A DNA stretch of 64,000 nucleotides from Solicola gregarius (GCF_025790165.1 NZ_CP094970.1:1240001-1304000), one strand, 5' to 3'. Shown: positions 24,141-33,702, numbered from the stretch's first letter. Notes: generated by a model from the sequence alone, not told the origin. Program-made: numbers and translations.

Positions 24141-25310
24141 TCATTCGATCACGCTGTCGGGCACCGGGAAGTTCACCGCTTCGCCGTCGAGAACCGTCAG
24201 ATCCTGCTTGACGAGCATGTCGTAGCCTCCGCCGAGCGGCTGCATCCCCCCGCCGCGGCGAGAGTACGAGACCTCCCAGGTCACGGTGATCTCCGGCCTG
24301 AACACGAACCTGTCGCCTTCGAGGTACGCGTCGGCGGTGCTGATCTCCGGCGCCGCCGCCGACGACCGCTCGAAGACGAAGTAGCAGTCGCTCCTCTGCT
24401 CCTCGTGCCGTGGCGGCTTGCTCTCGTCGTACGCGAGCTTGCGCGGGTCGGGGCTGCACGTCTTCGCCGGCATGCCCTCGATCTTGGGATCGATCCGCAT
24501 CGACGTCGCCCGTGCCTGCATCACCATGCCGCGGTTGACGTGTCGCACGAACGGCCCGCCACCGTCGACGTTCTCGTACGGTCCTTCGTTGACCGTGTCG
24601 CGGCTCTCCGGATCGAACCAGTCGAAGGTGAAGTACGCCTCCTGGTTGGCGAGCGGGAACGTCTTGGGCTCGACCCGAAGCATCGGCAGCGGGTACATCG
24701 TCTGCCGCGAGTTCCACAGGAAGTCCGACAGCTCGGTGTCGTGGTAGGTGGTGTCCATGTCCTTGTCGACGAGGACCAGGTCCATGATGATCCGGCGGTC
24801 GTCCCCGCCGTCCCACTCGAACCAGTTGATCGCCGTCAGGCAGGTGCGCAGCTGCCACATCTCCTCGTCCGGCGACGGGTTCTCGGGCACCTGGACACCG
24901 GGCGGCGGGTCTTCGTACCGGCAGTTCTCGAACTTCATGCCGGGGTAGCGATCGATCAGCGGCTCGAGGGTGCCACCGCCGGTGCCACTCGTGCAGTACG
25001 AGCCCATCCCCGCCTGGTTCGCGTACACGCCGCAGACAGTGTCGCCGCCGTCGTTGTAGTTGTCGGTCGTGCCGCCGCTGGACGACGAAGCCCGTGCCTG
25101 AGTGCTGATCTTGGCCTGCGGCACCGTGCGGACGGGCGCGCCGCCGAGCTCGCCGTACATGCCGCCCGACGGCGCCGTACGTGGCGCTGCGGCGCTCGGC
25201 GTACCGGCTGGGACACTCGTAGCACCGGACGAAACGGCGGCGAGGCCGGCGGCGACGACGCAGCCGGCGACGGCGGCCGACAGCCGTCGGACGACGGATC
25301 CGAACGTCAT
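24141..25310 (-). CDS. Secreted protein of unknown function
   Basis: 389 residues, signal peptide near 8-30 (LSAAVAGCVVAAGLAAVSSGA). The mature protein starts with an Ala/Ser/Gly-rich linker, then has several cysteines (DTVCGVYANQ, GSYCTSGTGG, NCRYEDPPPG, LRTCLTAINWFEWDGG, KTCSPDPRKL, SDCYFVFER) and many aromatic residues, as expected of a disulphide-stabilised extracellular domain. The last part resembles a beta-sandwich (FRPEITVTWEVSYSRRGGG). I do not recognise the family. The start overlaps the stop of the lipoprotein gene (ATGA), so the two are co-translated and may work together. Confidence 0.75.
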   Translation of the reverse strand: MTFGSVVRRLSAAVAGCVVAAGLAAVSSGATSVPAGTPSAAAPRTAPSGGMYGELGGAPVRTVPQAKISTQARASSSSGGTTDNYNDGGDTVCGVYANQAGMGSYCTSGTGGGTLEPLIDRYPGMKFENCRYEDPPPGVQVPENPSPDEEMWQLRTCLTAINWFEWDGGDDRRIIMDLVLVDKDMDTTYHDTELSDFLWNSRQTMYPLPMLRVEPKTFPLANQEAYFTFDWFDPESRDTVNEGPYENVDGGGPFVRHVNRGMVMQARATSMRIDPKIEGMPAKTCSPDPRKLAYDESKPPRHEEQRSDCYFVFERSSAAAPEISTADAYLEGDRFVFRPEITVTWEVSYSRRGGGMQPLGGGYDMLVKQDLTVLDGEAVNFPVPDSVIE

Positions 25311-25900
25311 GGTCTGTTCCCCTCGCAGTCCTCTCGTGTCGATAGCCCGGCGACGCTCCAGCCACCATCCTGCCCCGACCGGCGGCTCATCCGCACCTCG
25401 ACGCCCATCCAGTGAGCAGGCCGGTCGGCGACGCGCTCACCCGACGCCCGCTCGCGGTAGTCGAACGTAGGGCTCCACAAACACACGCCGAGGATAGCGG
25501 CCCGCGGGGTCGAGCGGATCGACTGCAGCCTGCCGACCATGCGCCGAGGCACCGTGTAGTCGGCCTCCTCGACGGTCGACAGGGACCGCTCGACCGTCTC
25601 CACGGGCGCCTCTGCCGCGCCTCGCCGAGTCGCCTCGGTGAGGGTTCGGTCGCGCAGCGATGTCGTCGCCGCGCGCTGCCACGCGACGTACGAGTCGACG
25701 GCGGGATCGCGATCTGCGCTCGACACCGCGAGATCGAAGACGACCTTGCCCGGTGGCGGCTCGAAGCCGTCGGACGCGTGGGTCGCCGCGGTCGACGGCG
25801 AGGCGTCGTCGTTGTCTGAGGCCGAGGACCCACCGCCGCAGGCGGCGACGAGCAGGCACGTGGCCACGCAGGCGACGACGCTTGTCGACGCTGACGACAT
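25307..25900 (-). CDS. Putative lipoprotein
   Basis: 197 residues. The signal peptide ends in a lipobox LVAAC (Cys 21), followed by a Ser/Asp-rich linker and FEPPPGKVVFDLAVSSADRDPAVDSYVAWQRAATTSL. The rest has an alpha/beta pattern with ILGVCLWSPTFDYRERASG, VEVRMSRRSGQDGGWSVAG, like small proteins that carry an NTF2-like fold, but no family is certain. It is membrane-anchored outside the cell. Translationally coupled to the secreted protein downstream. Confidence 0.75.
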   Translation of the reverse strand: MSSASTSVVACVATCLLVAACGGGSSASDNDDASPSTAATHASDGFEPPPGKVVFDLAVSSADRDPAVDSYVAWQRAATTSLRDRTLTEATRRGAAEAPVETVERSLSTVEEADYTVPRRMVGRLQSIRSTPRAAILGVCLWSPTFDYRERASGERVADRPAHWMGVEVRMSRRSGQDGGWSVAGLSTREDCEGNRP

Positions 25901-26018
25901 CTGGCCCCCGGAGCGGATCGCGGCGATCGGTTCGCATCCAGCGTAGGGCGACCCGTTCGGCTGTCAACGGCGCTGCCCTGGGGTCGGCCGCACCCTGCCC
26001 GGTGTCTACGCTGGTTCG

Positions 26019-26756
26019 GTGACCGAGATCCTCCCGGCAACGACCCGCATCGAGGGCCGGTTCAACGGTCCCAACCGCTCCGGCAACGGCGGGTACGTCG
26101 CCGGGCTCGTCGGGAGCAGGATCCCCGGCTCGACCGGTGCTGCGGCGACCGTCGACCTGCGTACGCCTCCCCCGCTCGACCACGACCTCGGCTGGCAGGT
26201 ACGCGGCGACGAGCTCGACCTGGTCGACGGCGAGACCGTCGTGGCGTCGGGCCGGCCGGGCACGCTCGACGCCGACGACCCGTTGGTCGCGGCCGTCGAC
26301 CGCGATCTGGCCGCCGCGGCGCGAGACGCGTACGAGGGCTACGACGAGCACCCGTTCCCGCGCTGCTTCACCTGCGGCACCGACCGCGAACCCGGAGACG
26401 GACTCCGGGTGTTCAGCGGTCCATTGCCCGACGGCCGGATGGCGTGCCCGTGGGTTCCGCACGAGGCCTTCGGCGATGCCGAGGGGCTGCTCGCACCGGC
26501 ATACACGTGGGCCGCGCTCGACTGCCCCGGCGGGTGGGCGGCGCACATCAAGGAGAAGCCGATGGTGCTCGCGCGGATGACCGCCGCGCTGTACCGACGT
26601 CCGCGCATCGGCGAGGAGTGCGTCGTACTCGGGGCGCTGCGTGGCGTCGAACGACGCAAGAACCACGCCGCGACGGCGCTGTACGCGGCCGACGGCGAGC
26701 TCCTCGGCCGCGCCGAGCAGATCTGGATCACCATCGACATCGCGGAGTTCGCTTGA
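26019..26756 (+). CDS. Hotdog-like protein of unknown function
   Basis: 245 residues. Central motif FPRCFTCGTDREPGDGLRVFSG with two cysteines, then ALDCPGGWA and LARMTAALYRRPRIGEECVVLG, and YAADGELLGRAEQIWITID at the end, a pattern that resembles thioesterase/hotdog proteins of actinobacteria. RIEGRFNGPNRSGNGGYVAG starts the protein. GTG 26019. The stop codon overlaps the start of the GH13 gene (TTGA). Substrate unknown. Confidence 0.7.
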   Translation: MTEILPATTRIEGRFNGPNRSGNGGYVAGLVGSRIPGSTGAAATVDLRTPPPLDHDLGWQVRGDELDLVDGETVVASGRPGTLDADDPLVAAVDRDLAAAARDAYEGYDEHPFPRCFTCGTDREPGDGLRVFSGPLPDGRMACPWVPHEAFGDAEGLLAPAYTWAALDCPGGWAAHIKEKPMVLARMTAALYRRPRIGEECVVLGALRGVERRKNHAATALYAADGELLGRAEQIWITIDIAEFA

Positions 26757-28399
26757 CGGCGCGGTCGAGCCGGACACGACCCGCGCCGTGGTGGCGGCAC
26801 GCGGTCTGCTACCAGATCTACGTACGCAGCTTCGCCGATGCCGACGGCGACGGTGTCGGGGACCTGGCCGGTATCACCTCCCGCATCCCGTACCTCGCCG
26901 ATCTCGGCGTGGACGCCGTGTGGCTCACGCCGTTCTACACGTCTCCGCAGGCCGACCACGGGTACGACGTCGCCGACTACCGCACCGTCGATCCGCTGTT
27001 CGGCGATCTGGCCGCCTTCGACGCGATGGTCGCGCAGGCGCACCGGCACGGCATCCGCACCATCGTCGATATCGTCCCGAACCACTCGTCGACGGAGCAT
27101 CCGTGGTTCCGCGCGGCGCTCGCGGCACCGGACGCACCCGAACGCGACCGGTACGTATTTCACCGCGGACGCGGCGAGGACGGCGCGGAGCCGCCGAACA
27201 ACTGGCGCTCGATGTTCGGCGGGCCGGCATGGTCTCGGGTCGACGACGGCTCGTGGTACCTGCACCTCTTCGACTCCTCGCAGCCCGACTTCAACTGGGA
27301 GAACCCGGTCGTCGGCGACGAGTTCGAGTCGGTGCTGCGGTTCTGGCTCGACCGCGGAGCAGACGGCTTTCGCATCGACGTCGGACACGGCCTGTTCAAG
27401 GCGGCCGGGCTTCCCGACACCCCGACGGTCGTCGACGACGACGCGATCGAGTCCGACCCGAGTCGGTGGGACCGTCCGTACTGGGACCAGCCCGGAGTCC
27501 ACGACGTGTATCGGCGCTGGCATCGCGTTCTCGCCGAGTATCCCGGCGACCGGATGGCGATCGCAGAGGCGTGGACCTCGTCGCCCGAGGCGATGGCCCG
27601 CTACATCCGCCCCGACGAGCTGCAGCAGTGCTTCAACTTCCACTGGCTCGAAGCCGACTGGTCGGCCGCACAGTTCCGCGGCGTGATCGAGGCGACGTAC
27701 GACGCCGTCGACCTGGTCGGTGCTCCGCCGACCTGGGTGCTCTCGAACCACGACGTCACGCGCACCGTGACGCGCTACGGCGGCGGGTCGGTCGGGCTCG
27801 CGCGGGCGCGCGCGGCCCTGCTGGCAATGCTCGGCCTGCCCGGTTCTGCGTACCTGTACGCGGGCGAGGAGCTCGGTCTCCCGCAGGTCGTGGTGGCGCC
27901 GGAGGCGCGTCGGGATCCGACCTGGCTGCGCGGCGGCGGTGACGGACGCGACGGCTGCCGAGTGCCCCTGCCGTGGTCGGGTACGGCCGCGCCGTTCGGG
28001 TTCGGCCCGGGACTCGGACAACCGTGGCTTCCGCAGCCCGACGACTTCGCGACGCTGAGCGTCGAGGCGCAACGCACCGATCCGGCGTCGACGTTGAACC
28101 TCGTACGTACGGCACTGCGCGAACGGCGGCGGCTGCTGCCGACGCTGCCCGACCGGATCGAGCCGGTCGACCGCGGCGCGAACGTGCTCGCGTACCGCCG
28201 CGGCCCTCTGACCTGCATCGTCAACTGCGGCGCCGAGCCCGTCGATGTCTCCGACCTCGGCGTCTCCGACCTCGCCGAGCCGCTCCTCGTTTCGACCGGT
28301 GACGTCGGTGCACTCGGTGCACTCGGTGGACTCGGCGGGCGCGGCGGACTCGGCGGGCGCCTGCCGCCCGACGCGGCCGCGTGGTTCCACTCGCGCTGA
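26753..28399 (+). CDS. GH13-family alpha-glucosidase
   Basis: 548 residues, alpha-amylase clan. WRHAVCYQIYVRSFADADGDGVGDL at the start, DIVPNHSS, the nucleophile in GADGFRIDVGHG, the acid/base Glu in MAIAEAW and SNHDVTRTVTRYGG at the transition-state Asp. The order and the QIYVRSF/NPVVGDEFESVLRFWLDRG segments fit actinobacterial alpha-glucosidases acting on maltose or isomaltose-type oligosaccharides. Cytosolic, no signal peptide. TTG 26753 overlaps the previous stop. A Gly/Leu-rich low-complexity insert (28305-28365) sits before the C terminus. Confidence 0.9.
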   Translation: MTARSSRTRPAPWWRHAVCYQIYVRSFADADGDGVGDLAGITSRIPYLADLGVDAVWLTPFYTSPQADHGYDVADYRTVDPLFGDLAAFDAMVAQAHRHGIRTIVDIVPNHSSTEHPWFRAALAAPDAPERDRYVFHRGRGEDGAEPPNNWRSMFGGPAWSRVDDGSWYLHLFDSSQPDFNWENPVVGDEFESVLRFWLDRGADGFRIDVGHGLFKAAGLPDTPTVVDDDAIESDPSRWDRPYWDQPGVHDVYRRWHRVLAEYPGDRMAIAEAWTSSPEAMARYIRPDELQQCFNFHWLEADWSAAQFRGVIEATYDAVDLVGAPPTWVLSNHDVTRTVTRYGGGSVGLARARAALLAMLGLPGSAYLYAGEELGLPQVVVAPEARRDPTWLRGGGDGRDGCRVPLPWSGTAAPFGFGPGLGQPWLPQPDDFATLSVEAQRTDPASTLNLVRTALRERRRLLPTLPDRIEPVDRGANVLAYRRGPLTCIVNCGAEPVDVSDLGVSDLAEPLLVSTGDVGALGALGGLGGRGGLGGRLPPDAAAWFHSR

Positions 28400-28708
28400 G
28401 CGCGGGTCGGGTGTGGCGCTCCGTACGTTCGGTTCCGCCTATCGGCTTTCCTCCTCCTTCGGTTGCCGCCTATCGGCTTTCCGTGCGCCGGGGTTCTGTT
28501 CGTACGCGGCGACGACGGAGGCGCACGGTGGCCGCCGTCGCTCGTCGGCTTTCCGCTTCCTTCGGTTCCGCCTATCGGCTTTGCGTGCGCTGGCGCCTCC
28601 GATCGTGCGCCGACGAAGGAATCTGCACTTGGCCCGGTATAGGCGGCCAAAGGCAGATTCTCTGGCTGCCTGCTTCTCCTTAAAAATAAGGCGAAACCGC
28701 CTCCCGGC
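28400..28708. other. Non-coding stretch with short repeats and a stem-loop
   Basis: Between the glucosidase stop and the HNH remnant I see no gene. It holds three related units of the form TTCGGTT(G)CCGCCTATCGGCTTT near 28429, 28459 and 28561, a partial one near 28550, an imperfect 15-bp-arm stem (28620-28659) and a small CCTTA-AAAA-TAAGG hairpin (28678-28691). It looks like decayed sequence left by rearrangement next to the broken endonuclease gene. Confidence 0.6.
28620..28659. terminator. Imperfect stem-loop downstream of the glucosidase gene
   Basis: AATCTGCACTTGGCC (28620-28634) can pair with GGCCAAAGGCAGATT (28645-28659) with two mismatches over a 10-base loop. It lies 220 bases after the glucosidase stop. 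A terminator role is possible but there is no T-run. Confidence 0.35.
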
Positions 28709-29098
28709 GCCGAACCCGCCACCCTCGCAGGATTCGGCACCATCGGCAGCCAGCTGCTCGGGTATCTGACCTGCGGCGCCGACCTGACCGGTCTGTTGAC
28801 CCACGGGCAGACATCCGGTCCTGTCCCGCAGGCCGACGTGGTCAATGTCGGCCGTACCAACCGACTCGCCACCCGGGCCCAGCGGCATGCCGTGATCGCC
28901 CGCCAAGACGGTGTCTGTGCGAACCCCGGCTGCGGTCTCACCCACCTCGAGATCCACCACGTCGCCTGGTGGGGACGCGATCACGGCAACACCGACCTCG
29001 AAAATCTGATCGGGATTTGCTCCCGGTGCCATCACCTGGTGCACCAGAACAGGCTCACCATCCGCCCCGACGGACACGGTCCACCGACGCGGACCTGA
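28709..29098 (+). pseudogene. 5'-truncated DUF222/HNH endonuclease
   Basis: The frame reads EPATLAGFGTIGSQLLGYL, then RTNRLATRAQRHAVIARQDG, VCANPGCGLTHLEIHHVAWW, GNTDLENLIGICSRCHHLVH and a short tail. This is the C-terminal HNH domain, with the CxxxxC, IHH and CxxCHHLVH metal and catalytic residues intact, of the large DUF222/HNH proteins common in actinobacteria. The 300-residue N-terminal part is missing, and upstream is only repeat-like sequence without a proper start. A remnant; a TTG at 28796 could give a 100-residue product. Confidence 0.75.
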
Positions 29099-29162
29099 CA
29101 CCCCGCGCCGTGCCCGACAGCCCGCCCACCGCAGGCCCAACGGCATGCCCGAGATGCACCGC

Positions 29163-30440
29163 TCACGGGGTCGGATGGCGGGAGTCGTACGCCAGGAACC
29201 TCCGCCTCGTCGCGACCACGATCAGCACCGCGGCGATGCACGCGCAGCCGCCGATCGCCATCGCCGCGGGCTCACCGAAGAGGCCGGCGCTCGCCCCGAT
29301 CACGAAGTCGCCCAACCTCGGTCCGCCGGCGACGACGACGGTGAACACACCCTGCAAGCGCCCGCGCAACGCATCCGGCGTCGCCGACTGCAGTATCGTC
29401 GAGCGGTACGACGAGCTGATCATGTCGGCAGATCCGGACAGCGCGAAGCACACGACCCCGAGCACCACGAGTCCCGGCAGCCCGATCGCGGCGAAGCCGG
29501 CCAGCGCCACGGCCATCGCGTACGCGACGATCGCGACGACCACGGCAACGCCGTGTCGGTGTACCCGTCCGATCCAACCCGACACCAGGAACGCCAGCAG
29601 CGAACCGATCGCGGGTGACGCCTGCAGCAGGCCGAGCGTCGACGCGTTGCCGCCGTACACGGTCAGGGCGAGCGCGGGGAACAGCGCCCGCGGTTGGGCG
29701 AGCACCATCGCGCAGAGGTCGAGTACGAACGTCATGCGCAGGTTCGGCGCCGTACGCAGGAACCGCAGACCGTCGACCACCGAGCGCAGTCCGGGCGCCT
29801 TGGCCGGGCCGTTCAAGGGTGGCACCGCGGGCAGTCGAAGCAGCGCGTACATCGCGGCGGTGAACGTCACGGCGTCCACCGCGTACGTCACCTCCACGCC
29901 GTGCCAGGCGATCAGAACTCCCGCGGTGAGCGGACCGATGGTGAAGCCGAGGTTGAACGACGCCATCGACAGCGCGTTCGCCGCGGGCAGCAGCTCGGCC
30001 GGCAGCAGCCGCGGGATGATCGCGGAGCGTGCCGGGCTGTTGACCGCGAAGCACGCCGACTGCAACGCGACCAACGCGTAGAGCAGCCCAACCGACTCCC
30101 AGTCCAGCACCGCCTGCATGACAAGGACGCCGGAGCAGATCCACAGACCCGCCGACGCGACCAGCGCGACGCGCCTGCGGTCGTACGCATCGACGAGCGC
30201 CCCGCCGTACAGCCCGAACGCGATGAGCGGCACGAGCCCGTACAGGCCGACCAGGCCGACCGAGTACGAGGAGTGCGTGAGCACGTACACCTGGTACGCG
30301 ATCGTCACGCCGGTCATCTGCTGGCCGAGCTGCGCGACGGTGAGCCCGAACCAGAGTCTGCGGAAGTCTGGTGACCGGCGCAGCGGCCGAATGTCGGTGG
30401 CGACCCGACCGAGCCGCGCGACAACCCCCACGGCCGACAT
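29163..30440 (-). CDS. MFS transporter, EntS-like
   Basis: 425 residues, 12 predicted membrane segments. PLRRSPDFRRLWFGLTVAQLGQQMTG, GLYGLVPLIAFGLYGGALVDAYDRRRV and NSPARSAIIPRLLP are typical of the EntS/MFS_3 group that exports enterobactin, macrolides and other metabolites. ATG 30440 is chosen over the far upstream in-frame region, which is non-coding-like. Its promoter region is shared with the divergent 12-codon ORF. Iron-siderophore export is possible but not shown by anything nearby. Confidence 0.85.
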   Translation of the reverse strand: MSAVGVVARLGRVATDIRPLRRSPDFRRLWFGLTVAQLGQQMTGVTIAYQVYVLTHSSYSVGLVGLYGLVPLIAFGLYGGALVDAYDRRRVALVASAGLWICSGVLVMQAVLDWESVGLLYALVALQSACFAVNSPARSAIIPRLLPAELLPAANALSMASFNLGFTIGPLTAGVLIAWHGVEVTYAVDAVTFTAAMYALLRLPAVPPLNGPAKAPGLRSVVDGLRFLRTAPNLRMTFVLDLCAMVLAQPRALFPALALTVYGGNASTLGLLQASPAIGSLLAFLVSGWIGRVHRHGVAVVVAIVAYAMAVALAGFAAIGLPGLVVLGVVCFALSGSADMISSSYRSTILQSATPDALRGRLQGVFTVVVAGGPRLGDFVIGASAGLFGEPAAMAIGGCACIAAVLIVVATRRRFLAYDSRHPTP

Positions 30441-30562
30441 CGTACGGTCCCGCCCACCCGGCCCGTTCGCGGTCGGCGTACCGCGACCACCGGAAATGTG
30501 CTTGTCCGGCTGAACGCCGGGGCGTAGCGTCGTGCTTACACGGGAAGGAGGTGGTCCAGTTA

Positions 30563-30601
30563 ATGTTTGACTCTTGGACACGTGAGGTGGCTGTCCGCTA
30601 G
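30563..30601 (+). CDS. 12-codon ORF with extended Shine-Dalgarno
   Basis: ATG 30563 to TAG 30601 encodes MFDSWTREVAVR. It is preceded by GGGAAGGAGGTGGTCC (30542-30557), nearly the full complement of the 16S rRNA 3' end, much longer than at any other gene here. The stop is followed by two strong stems (30668-30718 and 30757-30805). A gene or leader peptide this short cannot be proven from one sequence, but the ribosome site makes translation likely. Confidence 0.5.
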   Translation: MFDSWTREVAVR

Positions 30602-30889
30602 CCGCTGACGCGTCGGGACTACTGCTGACGTGGTGTACACGTGGCGGCGAATCCCCGACAGTCACCCGGCCCGCAGGGGGTTGCGTGAGTCCGCGCGACC
30701 ATTCCAACCCTGCGGGCCGTCCCATGTCCGCAGACCGGTACCTCGGAACAGACGAAACTCGGCGTCCCGGGTACGGCCCCGTGGTCCGCGCCCGCAACGC
30801 CGAGTCCCCGATTTCGTTGCGTGACTTCATCATCACGCTCCGTACGCGTTTCCGCATCTCGAAAGCGTCCGGATCGCAAGATGGGTGTC
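30602..30889 (+). other. Structured leader region between the 12-codon ORF and the cobalamin riboswitch
   Basis: No convincing gene. Two perfect inverted repeats: GGCCCGCAGGG/CCCTGCGGGCC (30668-30678 and 30708-30718) and ACTCGGCGT/ACGCCGAGT (30757-30765 and 30797-30805). An open frame with ATG 30724 gives YLGTDETRRPGYGPVV and ISLRDFIITLRTRFRISKA, but it runs into the riboswitch and has no good ribosome site. Confidence 0.5.
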
Positions 30890-31096
30890 CAGGTCGAGGG
30901 ACGCGGCCTAACCTGGAGACGCAGCTGGTTCGGCCGATCCGCCCGCGGATCGGTCGCTAAGAGGGAACCCGGTGTGAGTCCGGGACTGCCCCGCAGCGGT
31001 GAACGGGAACGAACGTCGCCATCGGCACTGGGTCGAAAGGCCCGGGAAGCGGCGACCAGTAGGCATGCGTCACGCCCGTGAGTCCGAAGACCTGCC
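30890..31096 (+). promoter_or_regulatory. Cobalamin (B12) riboswitch
   Basis: The class I/II core is clear: CTAAGAGGGAACCCGGTG (about 30957-30974), GAGTCCGGGACTGCCCCGCAG, CACTGGG and CCCGGGAAG, and the closing GAGTCCGAAGACCTGCC (31080-31096). The closing helix is CAGGTC (30890-30895) with GACCTG (31089-31094). It lies upstream of the B12-independent methionine synthase gene, so adenosyl- or methylcobalamin should switch metE off. That implies a B12-dependent MetH elsewhere in the genome. Confidence 0.93.
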
Positions 31097-31384
31097 AGCG
31101 CACCGGGCACCGAACGCCCGGTGGCTCGTGGGCAGACCGTGTCTGCTCATTCGGCGTCGAACAGGGAGCGGGTCTCCGCGCCCGATCCGGCAAGGCGTAG
31201 GAGCGACAATGGAGCTGATCCTCCCTTGAGCGACTGCAACGCAGCCGGTCGGGATGTGGAGGCACGCGAGCCGACGGCGGATGAGTGGACGCGGTCTGAG
31301 GCGGAAGATCGCGGCGGCCGTGCGTGCTGCTGCACACCTTTCGCCACGGGCGGCTACCGACAAGCTCGCGAGGGTTGAGCAGAT
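31097..31384 (+). other. Leader between the B12 aptamer and metE
   Basis: 288 bases separate the end of the aptamer from the metE start. It contains CACCGGGCACCGAACGCCCGGTG (31100-31122), an inverted repeat CACCGGGC/GCCCGGTG directly after the aptamer, a candidate expression platform. The remainder shows no gene. This is a long distance for direct control of the ribosome site, so control of transcription is more likely. Confidence 0.5.
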
Positions 31385-33694
31385 ATGACGACAGAATCCC
31401 CCATCGGCGCCACCGTCCTCGGCTATCCGCGCATCGGACGCGATCGAGAGCTCAAGCGGGCGCTCGAGGCGTACTGGGCGGGCGACGAGGACGCGACCCA
31501 CCTGCACGCGGTCGCCGAGGCGACCCGCATCGACGCACTCGACACCATGACCGCCGGCGGCCTCGACTCCGTCCCGGTCAATACGTTCTCGTGGTACGAC
31601 CACATCCTCGACACGAGCGTGCTGGTCGGCGCGACGCCCGAGCGCTTCGCCGCGGTCGAGCCGAGCGGCGACCTCCTGGCCGGGTTCGACGCCGCGACCT
31701 ACTTCGCAATGGCGCGTGGCGTCGCGGACGTACCGCCGCTCGAGATGACGAAATGGTTCGACACGAACTACCACTACCTGGTGCCGGAGATCTCGCCGGA
31801 CACCGTCTTCGCCCTGCGGGCGGACAAGCCGTTGCAGGAGTACGCCGAGGCGTCCGCTCGGGGCGTCAACGCTCGCCCGGTCGTGGTCGGACCGTTGACG
31901 TTCCTGCGGCTCGCGAAGGCCGCCGACGGCGCACCGGCCGGTTTCGACCCGCTCGACCGGCTCGACGACCTCGTCGGCGTCTACGCGGAGCTGCTCTCCG
32001 TCTTCGCCGAGGCGGGTGTCGAGTGGGTACAGCTCGACGAGCCCGCTGCCGTCCTCGACCTCGACCCGGAGGAGCTGAGCCGGCTGCAGCGGGCGTACGA
32101 GCGGCTCGGCGCGATCGAGGGTCGCCCGAAGCTACTGGTTTCGACGTACTTCGCCGATCCGGCAGGGGCGCTGCCGGCACTGGCGGCCACTCCGATCGAC
32201 GCGATCGGGATCGACATCGTGCGTGGCACGACCGTCGCGGGTGTCGCCGGGGTGCCCGGCATCGCCGACAAGACTCTCGTGCTCGGCGCCGTCGACGGGC
32301 GCAACGTGTGGCGTACCGACCTGCGTCGGCGACTCGGTGAGCTGGTGCCGTTCCTCGGCGCCGCCGGGGCGATCGCGGTCGGCACGTCCTGCTCGTTGCT
32401 GCACGTGCCGTACGACGTCGAGCGCGAGACCGGGCTGCCCGAAGGCCTGCGCGAGTCACTTGCGTTCGCCGACCAGAAGATCGCCGAGGTCGTCGCCCTG
32501 CAACGTGCGTTGACGCACGGGGCAGATGCCGTACGCGCGACCCTCGACACTTCCGACCGGGCAGCGGCCGGCCGCGCAAGCATTCCGGGCGTACGCGACG
32601 AGGCGGTCCGGCAACGGCTCGCACTCGTCGACACCGAACAGCGCCAGCGCCCGGCGCGGGCCGAGCGCGCCACGGCGCAGGCGGAGCGGTTCGACCTTCC
32701 CGCGCTGCCGACGACGACGATCGGCTCCTTCCCGCAGACCGCAGGCGTACGCGCCGCGCGGGCGCAGCTGCGCGCGGGCACGATCGGCGACGACGAGTAC
32801 GTCAAGCGGATGCACGCGGAGATCCGGCGCGTGATCGACCTGCAGGAGCGCGTCGGTCTCGACGTGCTCGTGCACGGCGAGCCCGAGCGAAACGACATGG
32901 TGCAGTACTTCGCGGAACGGCTCGCCGGGTATGCGGCCACGACGTTTGGCTGGGTGCAGTCGTACGGCTCGCGATGCGTACGACCGCCCATCCTGTACGG
33001 CGATGTGGTGCGCCGCGACCCGATCACCGTCGGCTGGACCCAGTACGCGAGCGCGTGCACGACGAAGCCGGTCAAGGGCATGCTCACGGGCCCGGTGACC
33101 ATGCTGGCGTGGTCGTTCGTGCGTGACGACCAGCCGCGCTCGGTGACGGCCGACCAGGTCGCGCTCGCGTTGCGCGACGAGGTTGCCGACCTCGAGCATG
33201 CCGGCGTCGGCATCGTGCAGGTCGACGAGCCCGCGTTGCGCGAGCTGCTCCCGTTGCACGTCCGCGATCGGAAGGCGTACCTCTCGTGGGCGGTCGACGC
33301 GTTCCGGCTCGCGACGAGCGGAGTCGCGACGTCGACGCAGATCCACACGCATCTCTGCTACTCCGAGTTCGGCGACATCGTCGAGGCCATCGACGGGCTC
33401 GACGCCGACGTCACGAGCATCGAGGCGGCGCGCTCGCGGATGGAGGTGCTCGGCGACCTGACCGCACGCGGGTTCGGCGGCAAGGTCGGGCCGGGCGTGT
33501 ACGACATCCACTCGCCGCGCGTACCCGAGGTCGCCGAAGTATCGGCGCTGCTCACCGCGGCGCTCGACTCGGTGCCCGTCGACGGGCTATGGGTCAATCC
33601 CGACTGCGGGCTGAAGACCCGCACGTACCCCGAGGTCGAGGCGGCGCTGACCAACCTGGTCGCTGCGGCGCGACGTGCCCGCGACGCTCTGTAG
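31385..33694 (+). CDS. metE: Cobalamin-independent methionine synthase
   Basis: 769 residues, full length. Two homologous barrels: the N-terminal barrel opens with [21 protein letters not shown], the C-terminal one with [10 protein letters not shown]. Zinc ligands are in [12 protein letters not shown] and [11 protein letters not shown] near the C terminus, and [14 protein letters not shown] binds the methyltetrahydrofolate. It transfers the methyl group from 5-methyltetrahydropteroyl-triglutamate to homocysteine. ATG 31385 with weak ribosome site GAGGGTTGAG. Regulated by the B12 riboswitch upstream and followed by a palindromic repeat. Confidence 0.97.
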   Translation: MTTESPIGATVLGYPRIGRDRELKRALEAYWAGDEDATHLHAVAEATRIDALDTMTAGGLDSVPVNTFSWYDHILDTSVLVGATPERFAAVEPSGDLLAGFDAATYFAMARGVADVPPLEMTKWFDTNYHYLVPEISPDTVFALRADKPLQEYAEASARGVNARPVVVGPLTFLRLAKAADGAPAGFDPLDRLDDLVGVYAELLSVFAEAGVEWVQLDEPAAVLDLDPEELSRLQRAYERLGAIEGRPKLLVSTYFADPAGALPALAATPIDAIGIDIVRGTTVAGVAGVPGIADKTLVLGAVDGRNVWRTDLRRRLGELVPFLGAAGAIAVGTSCSLLHVPYDVERETGLPEGLRESLAFADQKIAEVVALQRALTHGADAVRATLDTSDRAAAGRASIPGVRDEAVRQRLALVDTEQRQRPARAERATAQAERFDLPALPTTTIGSFPQTAGVRAARAQLRAGTIGDDEYVKRMHAEIRRVIDLQERVGLDVLVHGEPERNDMVQYFAERLAGYAATTFGWVQSYGSRCVRPPILYGDVVRRDPITVGWTQYASACTTKPVKGMLTGPVTMLAWSFVRDDQPRSVTADQVALALRDEVADLEHAGVGIVQVDEPALRELLPLHVRDRKAYLSWAVDAFRLATSGVATSTQIHTHLCYSEFGDIVEAIDGLDADVTSIEAARSRMEVLGDLTARGFGGKVGPGVYDIHSPRVPEVAEVSALLTAALDSVPVDGLWVNPDCGLKTRTYPEVEAALTNLVAAARRARDAL

Positions 33695-33702
33695 GACCAA
33701 CG

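Noticed and set aside
30685-30960. Open frame with ISLRDFIITLRTRFRISKA upstream of metE
   Set aside because: It runs into the cobalamin aptamer, has no ribosome site and is flanked by inverted repeats.
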